A DNA stretch of 39,007 bases from Paenibacillus cellulosilyticus. GTDB taxonomy: Bacteria > Bacillota > Bacilli > Paenibacillales > Paenibacillaceae. This document shows, piece after piece, positions 1 through 7,635 of this stretch (the first letter of the stretch is position 1; every line of letters begins with the position of its first letter). The notes under the pieces are model-generated. The model did no database searches. It was not told the DNA's origin and was given only the letters and a program-made list of their open reading frames with translations. The position numbers and the translations under genes were made by a program. Where the stretch lies: NCBI RefSeq assembly GCF_003182255.1, contig NZ_QGTQ01000044.1, positions 1 to 39,007 on the forward strand, in the 5' to 3' direction.

Positions 1-179
1 CGGGCCACTACAACGCGGGCCACTACAACGCGGGCCACTACAACGCGGGCCACTACAACGCGGGCCACTACAACGCGGGCCACTACAACGCGGGCCACTA
101 CAACGCGGGCAACCGCAACGCGGGCCACTACAACGCGGGCCACTACAACGCGGGCCACTACAACGCGGGCGATTTCAAT
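1..179. repeat. 15-bp tandem repeat array (pentapeptide-coding)
   Basis: About twelve copies of a 15-bp unit of the form GCGGGCCACTACAAC run from the window edge to about 179. Nearly all copies are identical at the DNA level. One copy (105-119) reads A-G-N-R-N and the last (165-179) reads A-G-D-F-N. Each unit encodes one pentapeptide A-G-H-Y-N. Identity at synonymous positions suggests recent expansion by slippage. The window starts inside the array, so the true number of copies is unknown. Confidence 0.97.
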
Positions 180-458
180 AGCTGCAATTATTCTAGTGGC
201 TCGTTCTGTTCTGTAGAGCCTGAATTCTTACTCTTTAATAAGCCTAGCCCAATCACTCGCGAGGATTTCACCAGCAGTCGTGCCTATTATCTCTGCCGCC
301 GACTCTCTGTTGTGGATGATGAAGGCAACAAGATTGAATACAAGCAGGCTTGGTCGAATCTCTGGAATTCGTTAGACAACGATCAAAAGATTTGCATTCA
401 ATCGATGCCGAATTTTGATGCTGCTGTATTTGAAGAAATCACAGGCATTCAAGTTTAA
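3..458 (+). CDS. Pentapeptide-repeat phage protein (5' end missing)
   Basis: An open frame enters from the left edge and stops at TAA 456-458, giving about 151 visible residues. The N-terminal part is at least twelve A-G-x-(Y/F/R)-N pentapeptides, which should fold as a right-handed quadrilateral beta-helix. A cysteine-containing linker (SCNYSSGSFCS) follows, then a helical C-terminal domain that begins LFNKPSPITREDF and ends in PNFDAAVFEEITGI. That C-terminal domain is typical of pentapeptide proteins common in Firmicutes phages. Pentapeptide folds can mimic DNA, but no function is known for this phage family. It precedes the early gene block. The start codon lies outside the window. Confidence 0.9.
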   Translation, partial: GHYNAGHYNAGHYNAGHYNAGHYNAGHYNAGHYNAGNRNAGHYNAGHYNAGHYNAGDFNSCNYSSGSFCSVEPEFLLFNKPSPITREDFTSSRAYYLCRRLSVVDDEGNKIEYKQAWSNLWNSLDNDQKICIQSMPNFDAAVFEEITGIQV

Positions 459-485
459 CCAAATACATGTTACGGAGGGATTCAT

Positions 486-977
486 ATGTCAATTAGCATT
501 CAAATCTCTGGTGAAAATGCAGCAGAAACGGTTCAACAGCTTGCGGCGCTTGCAACGTTCTTCAATGGTGCGCTCACGATCAATTCTGTTTCAACTGTTG
601 TAGCTGCTCCTGAACAAGAGTCGACGGACACTAAAACGACAACGCGCAGACAGCGCACAGCTCGCACTGAAACGGCTGTTGCTGAAACAACGACTACTGC
701 TGTTGCGGAACCAGAAGAACCGCAAGCCAAGCAACAAGAACCTGAGCCAGAGCCAGAGCCTGAGAAAGAGCAGGCGGGCGCTACAGGAAGCGATGAGCTG
801 TCAGTGACGATTGAAGCTCTTAGGGCGAAGGCAACGGCTGTTGCACAGTCAGGGAAACAAGCCCAGGTTAAGGCGCTGCTGACGAAGTTTGGTGTCGCGA
901 ACATCAGCACGGTGCCAGAAGATAAACGCTCGGACTTCTTCCAAGAGCTTGAAAAGCTCGAGAAGGCAGCCGCTTAA
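486..977 (+). CDS. Hypothetical early phage protein, acidic low-complexity middle
   Basis: 163 aa, starting at ATG 486 with GGAGGG at 474-479. Residues 1-40 form a small conserved-looking segment (SISIQISGENAAETVQQLAAL). Residues 45-100 are rich in T, E, P and A, with an EPEPEPEPEKEQ run that is probably disordered. Residues about 105-163 are helical and end in KLEKAAA. The layout resembles two small interaction domains joined by a flexible linker, and similar proteins lie beside replication genes in other Firmicutes phages. The stop codon overlaps the next gene's ATG by one base, so the two are translationally coupled. Function unknown. Confidence 0.8.
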   Translation: MSISIQISGENAAETVQQLAALATFFNGALTINSVSTVVAAPEQESTDTKTTTRRQRTARTETAVAETTTTAVAEPEEPQAKQQEPEPEPEPEKEQAGATGSDELSVTIEALRAKATAVAQSGKQAQVKALLTKFGVANISTVPEDKRSDFFQELEKLEKAAA

Positions 978-1186
978 TGCAAGCCGAATTACACGAGCCT
1001 ATCGTCGTCGGTGAATGCGAACACGACGCCTGCGAGAAGCCGCTGGAGGTGGGGCAAGTCGTATGGAAGAAAGGTCACGACCTGTATTGCTCACTCCGTT
1101 GCATGATCAATGACATGAGAAGTCCGAAAGGGAAAGGCGGAGAGGCATTTGGCTCAACAGGCCCCTTCGACAAGAGCGCACGCTAA
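977..1186 (+). CDS. Small cysteine-rich, probable zinc-binding protein
   Basis: 69 aa, start ATG 977 overlapping the preceding TAA. Four cysteines in the arrangement C-x4-C ... C-x3-C (CEHDAC and CSLRC) suggest one treble-clef or zinc-ribbon site. The C-terminus is basic and glycine-rich. It overlaps the DUF2800 gene by 38 bp, so its C-terminal tail shares DNA with that gene's N-terminus. Such one-zinc proteins are frequent in phage early operons. No specific function can be given. Confidence 0.7.
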   Translation: MQAELHEPIVVGECEHDACEKPLEVGQVVWKKGHDLYCSLRCMINDMRSPKGKGGEAFGSTGPFDKSAR

Positions 1187-2381
1187 GCTATCAGCGTCTG
1201 GTTCTAAACGCTGGCTCAGCTGTCCTGGTAGTGTATCGCTCGAGCAGATGTTTTCGAACGTCGACAGTAGCAGCACTCACAGTGACGAAGGAACATTCGC
1301 GCACGAGCTATCCGAGCTTCATCTGGCCCTGTGGGCTGGACATATAACCAAGGAGCAGCATGTCGAACGTTTAGCGGCTGTTCAAACAAATGGTTTCTAC
1401 TCGCAAGAGATGGAAGATTACATCCAGACATATATCGACGTAGTCATTGAGCGGATCAACACTGCCCGTGCAAAGACGCCAGACGCAACGGTTCTGTTTG
1501 AAGAACGGCTCGACTTCTCGCCGTGGGTTCCGGAGGGATTCGGTACTGGTGACGTGGTCATCATCGCAGACGGTTCGCTTGAAGTCATCGACTTGAAATA
1601 CGGTAAGGGTGTGCCGGTCTCCGCGATCGGCAACCCTCAACTGCGGCTGTATGGGCTGGGAGCGATCAACGGATTCGGATTCTTGTACGACATCCACAGT
1701 GTTCGCATGACGATTGTCCAGCCTCGACTCGATGACATTTCGACCGAAGAGCTATCAGCGGATGAGCTGCTGGAATGGGCTGATAAGACTGTGAAGCCGG
1801 GCGCTAAGCTGGCGTTGTCTGGTAAAGGCAAGACGGTCGCAGGCGAGCATTGTAAGTTCTGTAAGGCTCGTAGCCAGTGCCGCGCTCGTGCTGAAATGAA
1901 TCTCAAGCTGATGGAATACGAGTTCCGCGAGGCTCGGTTGCTGTCTATTGAAGAGCTTGCAGACATTCGGGGTAAGATCGACGATCTAGCCAGTTGGGCG
2001 AGCGACGTGAAGGACCACATGCTTGAGCAGGCTGAGAAGAATGGAGTTAAATACCCTGGCTGGAAGCTTGTTGAAGGGAAGAGCAACCGTGTTTACAGCA
2101 GTAAGGAAGCCGTTGAAAGCAAGCTGCTGGAGCAGGACGGTTATGCGGCTTTGATCTACGAACCTAAGTCGATTCTCGGCATTACCGCAATGGAGAAGGC
2201 AATCGGCAAGAAGAAGTTTACCGAGCTGCTTGGTGAGTTGGTAGTTAAACCGACAGGCAAGCCGACGCTCGTTGAAGAGTCCGACAAACGGCCAGAGCTG
2301 AATAGTCTTGCTAGCATCGACAGTGATTTCGGCGGCGAAGAGTTCGAGGACAGCCAATCAGCTGTTGACATTGGATCTTAG
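1149..2381 (+). CDS. DUF2800 Cas4/RecB-like PD-(D/E)XK nuclease
   Basis: 410 aa with a TTG start at 1149, chosen because GGAG lies at 1139-1142 and the product then begins close to the conserved HAKLSASGSKRWLSCPGS segment. PD-(D/E)XK nuclease residues are visible as D135 (GTGD), D148-x-K150 (IDLKYGKG) and Q164 (QLRLYG). C25, C235, C238 and C244 form the one-plus-three cysteine pattern of Cas4/AddB iron-sulfur nucleases. It most likely acts as a DNA exonuclease in phage recombination or replication, next to the DUF2815 ssDNA-binding protein, a very common pairing in Firmicutes phages. Enzyme polarity cannot be read from sequence. Confidence 0.88.
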   Translation: MAQQAPSTRAHAKLSASGSKRWLSCPGSVSLEQMFSNVDSSSTHSDEGTFAHELSELHLALWAGHITKEQHVERLAAVQTNGFYSQEMEDYIQTYIDVVIERINTARAKTPDATVLFEERLDFSPWVPEGFGTGDVVIIADGSLEVIDLKYGKGVPVSAIGNPQLRLYGLGAINGFGFLYDIHSVRMTIVQPRLDDISTEELSADELLEWADKTVKPGAKLALSGKGKTVAGEHCKFCKARSQCRARAEMNLKLMEYEFREARLLSIEELADIRGKIDDLASWASDVKDHMLEQAEKNGVKYPGWKLVEGKSNRVYSSKEAVESKLLEQDGYAALIYEPKSILGITAMEKAIGKKKFTELLGELVVKPTGKPTLVEESDKRPELNSLASIDSDFGGEEFEDSQSAVDIGS

Positions 2382-2483
2382 CTTATGGGAGATATTGCGG
2401 ATTATTACATTGACCGAATGACATCTGGAAGATGGTCTTCGGGACACCAACACCAATCCAATAAACCAAAGGAGAATGTCCAA

Positions 2484-3077
2484 ATGGCTATTACGAACGC
2501 AGATACCAAGGTAGTAACAGGGAAAGTACGCTTGTCTTATACTCACGTATTCCAACCGCAAGCAGTAGATGGCGGCGATGAGAAGTACAGCACGGCGATT
2601 CTTATCCCTAAGACGGATAAGGAAACGCTTCGTCGGATTCAAGCAGCTGTTAACGCTGCGAAGGAAGCAGGCAAAGGAAAATGGGGCGGCAAGATCCCTG
2701 CTAACTGCAAGACACCGCTTCGTGATGGTGACGAGGAGCGTCCGGATGATGAAGCATACAAGGGGCATTACTTCCTGAACGCATCCAGCAAGAACAAACC
2801 AGGTATTGCGAAGCCTATCGGTAAGGATGCGGCAGGCAAGACCAAATTCGCTGAGATTACGGATACGACGGAAGTATACTCTGGCTGCTATGCGAAGGTG
2901 TCGCTTAACTTCTACGCATTCGATGCAAAAGGTAATCGCGGTGTCGCTGCTGGGTTGAACAATCTCGTGAAAGTACAGGACGGCGATTTCCTTGGCGGTC
3001 GCAGCAGCCTGAACGATGACTTCTCGGATGTGGAATTCGAGGACGACTTTGATGGCGAAGAAGATTTCTTGAACTAA
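2484..3077 (+). CDS. DUF2815 single-stranded DNA-binding protein
   Basis: 197 aa from ATG 2484, which has AAAGGAG at 2468-2474 and matches the usual family start (MAITNADTKVVTGKVRLSY). The protein has an OB-fold-like pattern and a very acidic C-terminal tail (DDFSDVEFEDDFDGEEDF). This is the hallmark of gp2.5-like ssDNA-binding proteins that recruit partners through the tail. It would coat ssDNA during phage replication, near the DUF2800 nuclease and DNA polymerase. The frame is open further upstream to ATG 2385, adding 33 residues (MGDIADYYIDRMTSGRW...). That segment resembles a separate small phage protein and has only a weak ribosome binding site. Confidence 0.88.
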   Translation: MAITNADTKVVTGKVRLSYTHVFQPQAVDGGDEKYSTAILIPKTDKETLRRIQAAVNAAKEAGKGKWGGKIPANCKTPLRDGDEERPDDEAYKGHYFLNASSKNKPGIAKPIGKDAAGKTKFAEITDTTEVYSGCYAKVSLNFYAFDAKGNRGVAAGLNNLVKVQDGDFLGGRSSLNDDFSDVEFEDDFDGEEDFLN

Positions 3078-3086
3078 TAGCTCGGT

Positions 3087-3115
3087 GAAAGGGATTCGGT
3101 AATCAGGTCCCTTTC
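3087..3115 (+). other. Intercistronic hairpin after DUF2815
   Basis: GAAAGGGA (3087-3094) and TCCCTTTC (3108-3115) are perfect inverted arms with a 13-nt loop, lying just after the DUF2815 stop. No strong T-run follows (CTATATAAGG), so this is more likely an mRNA-stability or weak attenuation hairpin than a full terminator. Confidence 0.45.
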
Positions 3116-3135
3116 CTATATAAGGAGGTGCGGCT

Positions 3136-3321
3136 GTGAAGATCAAAACGTGTAAGCTGTGTCAGCTCGGATTTGTAGACACAGGCCGTAGCCGTAATTA
3201 TTGTGGCGAATGCGATCCGCGTAGAGTTCGAATAGCAGAATTTAGTTACAGGGGAGGAAGTACAAATGCAAACCACAATCAGCGATCTGGTCAAGGCAGC
3301 GCATCAAACGGCGGTAGATAA
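3136..3321 (+). CDS. Small zinc-finger protein with basic low-complexity tail
   Basis: 61 aa, GTG start at 3136 with AAGGAGG at 3122-3128. Two CxxC pairs (CKLC and CGEC, residues about 6-27) form a compact zinc finger like those of phage and ribosomal-type small proteins. The C-terminus is a Ser/Gly/Asn/Arg-rich tail encoded in DNA overlapping the start of the next gene (56 bp overlap). Function unknown, possibly nucleic-acid binding. Confidence 0.65.
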   Translation: MKIKTCKLCQLGFVDTGRSRNYCGECDPRRVRIAEFSYRGGSTNANHNQRSGQGSASNGGR

Positions 3322-3598
3322 AGGCTGGTATGAGGAGCCAATAAGCTTCGGCGATTCTATCGCTCTAATTCATTCCGAGCTGTCGGAGGCTTTGGAAGAA
3401 TACCGTAACGGCCACGGTATTAAAGAGGTATACACCGAAGGTGTGAAGCCGTGCGGCGTGCCTGTGGAGCTGGCGGATGTTGTAATCCGTGTGTTCGATA
3501 TTTGCGGTCATTTCAAGATCGATCTGGAGAACGTTATTGCTATGAAGACGGCTTACAACCAAAGTCGGCCACGTAGACATGGGGGTAAGCTGCTATGA
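3266..3598 (+). CDS. MazG-like nucleotide pyrophosphohydrolase
   Basis: 110 aa from ATG 3266 with GGGGAGGAAG upstream. The helical segment DSIALIHSELSEALEEYRNG (residues about 29-48) carries the E-x2-E-type metal-binding pattern of the all-alpha NTP pyrophosphatase (MazG/dUTPase) fold, followed by a second acidic helix (PVELADVVIRVFD). Family members hydrolyse (d)NTPs to monophosphates. Phage copies are thought to adjust nucleotide pools or alarmones. It overlaps the YopX gene (ATGA junction at 3595-3598) and sits in the replication operon. Confidence 0.82.
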   Translation: MQTTISDLVKAAHQTAVDKGWYEEPISFGDSIALIHSELSEALEEYRNGHGIKEVYTEGVKPCGVPVELADVVIRVFDICGHFKIDLENVIAMKTAYNQSRPRRHGGKLL

Positions 3599-4101
3599 GA
3601 GAGATCAAATTTCGGGCTTATGACAGAAAGGCAAATGCGATGTTTCCAGTCCACAAACTGGAGTGGCATAAGCTTTCGAATGTCCTGACGCACCTTTCAG
3701 GTGTTGATGTTCACGATAAAGACTCCGACTTCTATGGGGATGTTGCCTATGGTGGACACCTCGACAAAATGACAGGAAAACCCGGGGAGCCGCAGGTAAA
3801 ACGTTTTGAGCTTATGCAATACACCGGCATGAAGGACAAGAACGGCAAGGAGATTTACGAAGGCGACATCCTTACTGCGGAGTCTTACCCATTTCAGGAC
3901 GACGGACAATACAACTACCACGGCGTCATTGAGTGGATTGACTGCGGTGCTGCTTTTTATATGACGAAGCATCTCGTTAACCCGAATAAACGCGGAATTT
4001 CTGACGGCATTTCCGAACCGATTGATGAAGGACTGGAAGAGTTTGTGGTGATAGGTAACATATACGAATATCCTCAGCTCCTTGCAGGTGATTCGAAATG
4101 A
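3595..4101 (+). CDS. YopX family protein
   Basis: 168 aa from ATG 3595, coupled through an ATGA overlap. The start MREIKFRAYDRKANAMFPV and the motif LMQYTGMKDKNGKEIYEGD are diagnostic of the YopX family, named after an SPbeta gene and widespread in Firmicutes phages. The fold is beta-rich. The molecular role is unknown. Its stop overlaps the DNA polymerase start (ATGA at 4098-4101), so the two are co-translated. Confidence 0.9.
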   Translation: MREIKFRAYDRKANAMFPVHKLEWHKLSNVLTHLSGVDVHDKDSDFYGDVAYGGHLDKMTGKPGEPQVKRFELMQYTGMKDKNGKEIYEGDILTAESYPFQDDGQYNYHGVIEWIDCGAAFYMTKHLVNPNKRGISDGISEPIDEGLEEFVVIGNIYEYPQLLAGDSK

Positions 4102-6041
4102 CCGTTCTTCGCATCGATATTGAAACCTATTCCTCTGTCGACCTTGAGAAATCAGGGGTTTACGCCTATGTCGATTCACCTGATTTCGAAGTACTGTTGT
4201 TCGGCTACGCATTCGGTGATGATCCGGTTCGCGTCATTGACTTAACCGACTTCGAGGAGATTCCGGAAGAGGTGGTTTCGGCGCTCTCTACTCCTTTAAT
4301 CCTCAAGCAAGCATTCAATGCAGCGTTTGAACGGACCTGTTTGGCGAAGCATTTCGGCATGCCGATGCCGCCTGAACAATGGCGCTGCACAGCCGTTCAC
4401 GCGCTCTATCTTGGCTTACCAGGTTATCTAGAAGGCGTCGCTAAGGTGCTTAATCTGGAGGCGCAGAAGGATGCAGCAGGTAAGAACCTGATTAAGTTCT
4501 TCAGCGTCCCGTGCAAGCCTACCAAGGCCAACGGAGGCCGCACACGGAATCACCCACACCACGCTCCCGAGAAGTGGGAGGACTATAAGGCGTATAACGT
4601 ACAGGACGTAGTCGTCGAACGCGATGTAAGCAAGGCGCTTAGTCAGTACCCTGTTCCTGACAGTGAGAATGCGCTGTGGGCACTCGATCAGCGGATTAAT
4701 GATCGCGGCGTTCGACTTGACCCAGACATGGTGCAACATGCTATCACTTGCGATCAGCAGCACAAGGAGAAGCTCTTGCTTGAAGCAACGGAGCTGACCG
4801 GGCTGAACAACCCGAACAGCGGTGCACAAATTAAGGCGTGGCTGCTAGAGGAAGAAGGTATCGAAGTCGATAGCCTTACGAAGGACACGGTGCCTGTTCT
4901 TCTGGATCAAGTTGGCAGCGATGACGCTAAGCGTGTGCTGGAGCTGCGGCAGGAGCTATCCAAAACATCGGTTAAGAAATACCAAGCCATGCAGCGAGCT
5001 ATCTGTAGTGACGAACGTGTTCGTGGGCTCCTACAATTCTACGGGGCTAACCGAACTGGCCGATGGGCAGGACGTCTCGTGCAAGTTCAGAACCTTCCCA
5101 AAAACTATCTTAATGACATCGACCTCGCCCGCGACGTGCTGCGCTCTGGGAACTATGAGTTGCTCGAAATGCTATTCGAGAGTGTGCCCGATGTACTCTC
5201 TCAGCTGATCCGCACAACATTCATCCCTTCGCCTGGTAGACGCTTCATTGTTGCTGACTTCTCGGCTATCGAAGCCCGCGTTATCGCGTGGCTGGCTGGA
5301 GAGAAATGGCGGCTCGACGTATTCAGCAGCCACGGCAAGATATATGAAGCCTCTGCGGCGCAGATGTTCGGCATTCCGATTGAAATGGTATCGAAGGCCG
5401 ATCGGCAGCGCGGCAAAGTCGCAGAGCTGGCGTTAGGTTATCAAGGCGGACCGAATGCGCTCATTAACATGGGCGCTCTGGAGAAGGGGCTTCAAGAAGA
5501 GGAGCTGCAGCCGCTGGTCGACGCATGGCGCGCAGCGAATCCGGCAATCAAGAAGTTCTGGTATGACGTTGGCGATGCGGCAATCACAGCGATGGAAGAG
5601 AAGCGAACGGTAAAGCTTCAACACGGCATCGCCTTCATCTATTCGCCCAATACTCTGTTCTGCCAACTGCCTTCCGGTCGCCGGCTGGCGTACTTCAGGC
5701 CGAAACTGGAGAACGGCAACTACGGTAAGAAGCAGCTGAGCTATGAAGGCGTTGACGATAAGAAGAACTGGTCGCGGCTTCGGACGTACGGCGGCAAGCT
5801 TGTGGAGAACATCGTTCAAGCCGTTGCAAGGGACTGTCTAGCGGTCTCACTTCTTCGATTGGATGCCCATGGCTTCCAGACGATCATGCATGTGCACGAT
5901 GAGGTCATCATCGATGAGCGTGAGGATTTCTCCTCACTAGATGAGGTATGCGAGATCATGGGACGGTCAATTGACTGGGCGCCGGGGCTTCCGCTTCGGG
6001 CAGACGGTTTCGAGTCGACCTTCTATAAGAAAGCAGATTAA
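4098..6041 (+). CDS. Family A DNA polymerase with 3'-5' exonuclease
   Basis: 647 aa from ATG 4098. The N-terminal proofreading exonuclease shows D7-x-E9 (DIETYSS), an Exo II-like FNAAFER and Exo III YNVQDVVVERD. The polymerase domain carries motif A (DFSAIEAR, D387), motif B (R436...K440...Y448) and motif C (VHDE, D601-E602). There is no 5'-3' exonuclease domain, as is usual for phage family A replicative enzymes. It should be the phage replicative polymerase, acting with the VapE-like primase-helicase and DUF2815 SSB encoded nearby. All catalytic residues appear intact. Confidence 0.95.
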   Translation: MTVLRIDIETYSSVDLEKSGVYAYVDSPDFEVLLFGYAFGDDPVRVIDLTDFEEIPEEVVSALSTPLILKQAFNAAFERTCLAKHFGMPMPPEQWRCTAVHALYLGLPGYLEGVAKVLNLEAQKDAAGKNLIKFFSVPCKPTKANGGRTRNHPHHAPEKWEDYKAYNVQDVVVERDVSKALSQYPVPDSENALWALDQRINDRGVRLDPDMVQHAITCDQQHKEKLLLEATELTGLNNPNSGAQIKAWLLEEEGIEVDSLTKDTVPVLLDQVGSDDAKRVLELRQELSKTSVKKYQAMQRAICSDERVRGLLQFYGANRTGRWAGRLVQVQNLPKNYLNDIDLARDVLRSGNYELLEMLFESVPDVLSQLIRTTFIPSPGRRFIVADFSAIEARVIAWLAGEKWRLDVFSSHGKIYEASAAQMFGIPIEMVSKADRQRGKVAELALGYQGGPNALINMGALEKGLQEEELQPLVDAWRAANPAIKKFWYDVGDAAITAMEEKRTVKLQHGIAFIYSPNTLFCQLPSGRRLAYFRPKLENGNYGKKQLSYEGVDDKKNWSRLRTYGGKLVENIVQAVARDCLAVSLLRLDAHGFQTIMHVHDEVIIDEREDFSSLDEVCEIMGRSIDWAPGLPLRADGFESTFYKKAD

Positions 6042-6050
6042 TTCGAGAGG

Positions 6051-6653
6051 GTGTTCAGATATGAGAATAAAAAAAGCGAACTGCGTGATTTCGTTCAAAA
6101 CAAAGCAGATTCACGGAAAAAGGAAATTCGTCAATCGGCAACATTAATCGTGGAAGCGGTCGTTAAGCCTGTGGTGCTTCAAGTTTATGACGATCTCGCA
6201 TTACTTGAAAGAGAAGCTCAACGTCTGCATGACCGTTTACTCGAAGCTGCTGAAAAACATAAAAGGTTTAACAACTGGTCAATCAAGTCGATCGTTCGTG
6301 ACCTAGATAGCCATGTAATAGGAGTTCGGGAAGACCTTGCAAACAGACAGGTACGTCTTGTACTGATGAACCTATTCGACTTCCAGACGGAGGTAACAAT
6401 GCCGGAGGTGGAAGAGTTGATTCCATCGATTGCGTTGGAGCTTACTGAAAAAGTCAAAGAATATCGCGATGTTACTGATCTACGGACTGAACTTACGGCA
6501 ATCATCGATTCTTCGCACAATGGCGATAAGGCATTCAGCCGTCTGGAGGAGCTCGGGGTTGACCTTACGGGTTTCGATAAAGGCTCTGATAACCTACCAG
6601 CTGTCATCGCTCTATCTGTGAACCCTTGCGTTCTGAATGGTAGTTGCGGGTAA
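6051..6653 (+). CDS. Hypothetical coiled-coil protein
   Basis: About 200 aa, predominantly charged and helical, with long heptad-like stretches (residues about 45-75 and 115-160), suggesting a coiled-coil scaffold. The only start available after the in-frame stop at 6039 is GTG 6051. A purine-rich GAGAGG ends immediately before it, an unusually short spacing. A better-spaced ATG at 6061 lies in another frame and gives only 28 residues. Translation may therefore be inefficient, or the start may be non-canonical. No family recognised. It follows the polymerase gene in the same operon. Confidence 0.7.
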   Translation: MFRYENKKSELRDFVQNKADSRKKEIRQSATLIVEAVVKPVVLQVYDDLALLEREAQRLHDRLLEAAEKHKRFNNWSIKSIVRDLDSHVIGVREDLANRQVRLVLMNLFDFQTEVTMPEVEELIPSIALELTEKVKEYRDVTDLRTELTAIIDSSHNGDKAFSRLEELGVDLTGFDKGSDNLPAVIALSVNPCVLNGSCG

Positions 6654-6679
6654 CGATCAATTCGAAAGGACGGTGCGCG

Positions 6680-6970
6680 ATGAAGGTCCAAATCGAAGAA
6701 AACATTTATCTTGAATCAGACTCGATGCAGTTCATCATTCGTGAATATACAGGCAAGGTCAACAACGAAACGGGCATTGAGTCATTTAAGACAATCGGCT
6801 ATTACTCTAACATTAGTTCCGCGTTGAAGCGTATGGTCAAATTGAAGCTGATGCAGTCTACAGCAACGGATCTGCGGGAGCTGCTGGAAGACTTGCGGCG
6901 AATTGAACAGCGTTTCGAAACCATCTTCGCTTCAATCGAACTGGACGACGATGACAGCTATCTCAATTAG
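6680..6970 (+). CDS. Hypothetical phage protein, DUF5405-like
   Basis: 96 aa from ATG 6680, preferred over an upstream alternative because AAAGGA lies at 6665-6670. The sequence has a beta-rich N-terminus (KVQIEENIYLESDSMQFII) and a helical C-terminus (LKLMQSTATDLRELLEDL). It resembles small DUF5405-type proteins found in replication regions of Firmicutes phages. That assignment is from memory of the pattern and is tentative. Function unknown. Confidence 0.65.
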   Translation: MKVQIEENIYLESDSMQFIIREYTGKVNNETGIESFKTIGYYSNISSALKRMVKLKLMQSTATDLRELLEDLRRIEQRFETIFASIELDDDDSYLN

Positions 6971-6990
6971 TAGCGAAGGAGCGGAAGCCA

Positions 6991-7176
6991 ATGATCAAGG
7001 TGACGACCCAGCAAGGAACATCAGTTTATCTTCGTCATGAGCATATTAGGTTTAAGGCTGATGGCGAGAGCCGCGGCACGCTAATTCAATTTGTTACAGG
7101 ATCGGGTGATCAACTGTATGCCACAGAATCACACGATGAGGTATGCAGACTGGTTATGGAGGACCTGTGTAAATGA
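6991..7176 (+). CDS. Hypothetical small beta-rich protein
   Basis: 61 aa from ATG 6991 with GAAGGAG about ten bases upstream. The sequence reads as a short beta-sheet protein ending in an acidic helix (HDEVCRLVMEDLCK). Its stop codon overlaps the start of the next small gene (ATGA at 7173-7176). No family recognised. Confidence 0.6.
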   Translation: MIKVTTQQGTSVYLRHEHIRFKADGESRGTLIQFVTGSGDQLYATESHDEVCRLVMEDLCK

Positions 7177-7340
7177 AAATTCTAGTCTATGAAAATGGAA
7201 GTAAAAGCAAACTCATAGCTGTTCTTGTAGAAGAGAACGGAAGCGAACGCGAGCTAGTAAGAACCGAAAAAGGCAGAGATGATTTGCTGAACCTGATCGA
7301 CGATATGAACATGTCGCATCTGACAGTAAGGTTTATTTAG
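7173..7340 (+). CDS. Hypothetical 55-aa protein
   Basis: ATG 7173 overlaps the preceding TGA, and the frame ends at TAG 7338-7340. The product begins MKILVYENGSKSKLIAVLVE and ends LTVRFI, a plausible small beta-alpha fold. Support comes from translational coupling and from filling a gap inside a tightly packed operon. No homology can be claimed. Confidence 0.6.
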   Translation: MKILVYENGSKSKLIAVLVEENGSERELVRTEKGRDDLLNLIDDMNMSHLTVRFI

Positions 7341-7361
7341 GAGCTTAGGAAGGGGTAAAGC

Positions 7362-7610
7362 ATGTACTACCTAAGAAAAGATGACCGGGCAGTATACAAA
7401 CATCATGATTATTCTCGCTTTTACCGAGGAGCCTTTGTTGGCACAGAGGGAAAGTATCAAGGGATGAAACTCTATAGGTGTAAAACGCTCAAGAGAATCT
7501 TGCAGTTAAGAAAAAGCACGTTTCATTACTGCGGAGAATTATTTGACGTTTATGACGAAAATGGCAAAGTTGCATTGGTGGAAGCGCGAGAGAACGAAGA
7601 ATTGGCGTGA
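7362..7610 (+). CDS. Hypothetical 82-aa basic protein
   Basis: ATG 7362 with GGAAGGGG at 7348-7355. Basic and tyrosine-rich (MYYLRKDDRAVYKHHDYSRF), ending in an acidic tail. It lies just before the DNA methyltransferase with a 25-bp gap. No recognisable domain. Confidence 0.6.
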   Translation: MYYLRKDDRAVYKHHDYSRFYRGAFVGTEGKYQGMKLYRCKTLKRILQLRKSTFHYCGELFDVYDENGKVALVEARENEELA

Positions 7611-7635
7611 ATACGGAAGAAAATGGAGGTACAGT

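Noticed and set aside
1-179. Possible CRISPR-like array
   Set aside because: The units are contiguous 15-bp repeats with no spacers and are in one open coding frame, so they are pentapeptide-coding repeats.
2358-3146. 262-aa minus-strand open frame
   Set aside because: It lies entirely opposite the ssDNA-binding protein gene, has no recognisable motif and no ribosome binding site supporting it.
7543-7635. Longer N-terminus for the methyltransferase
   Set aside because: The upstream in-frame ATG lies inside the preceding gene with no ribosome binding site, while ATG 7636 has GGAGGT and begins just before motif I.
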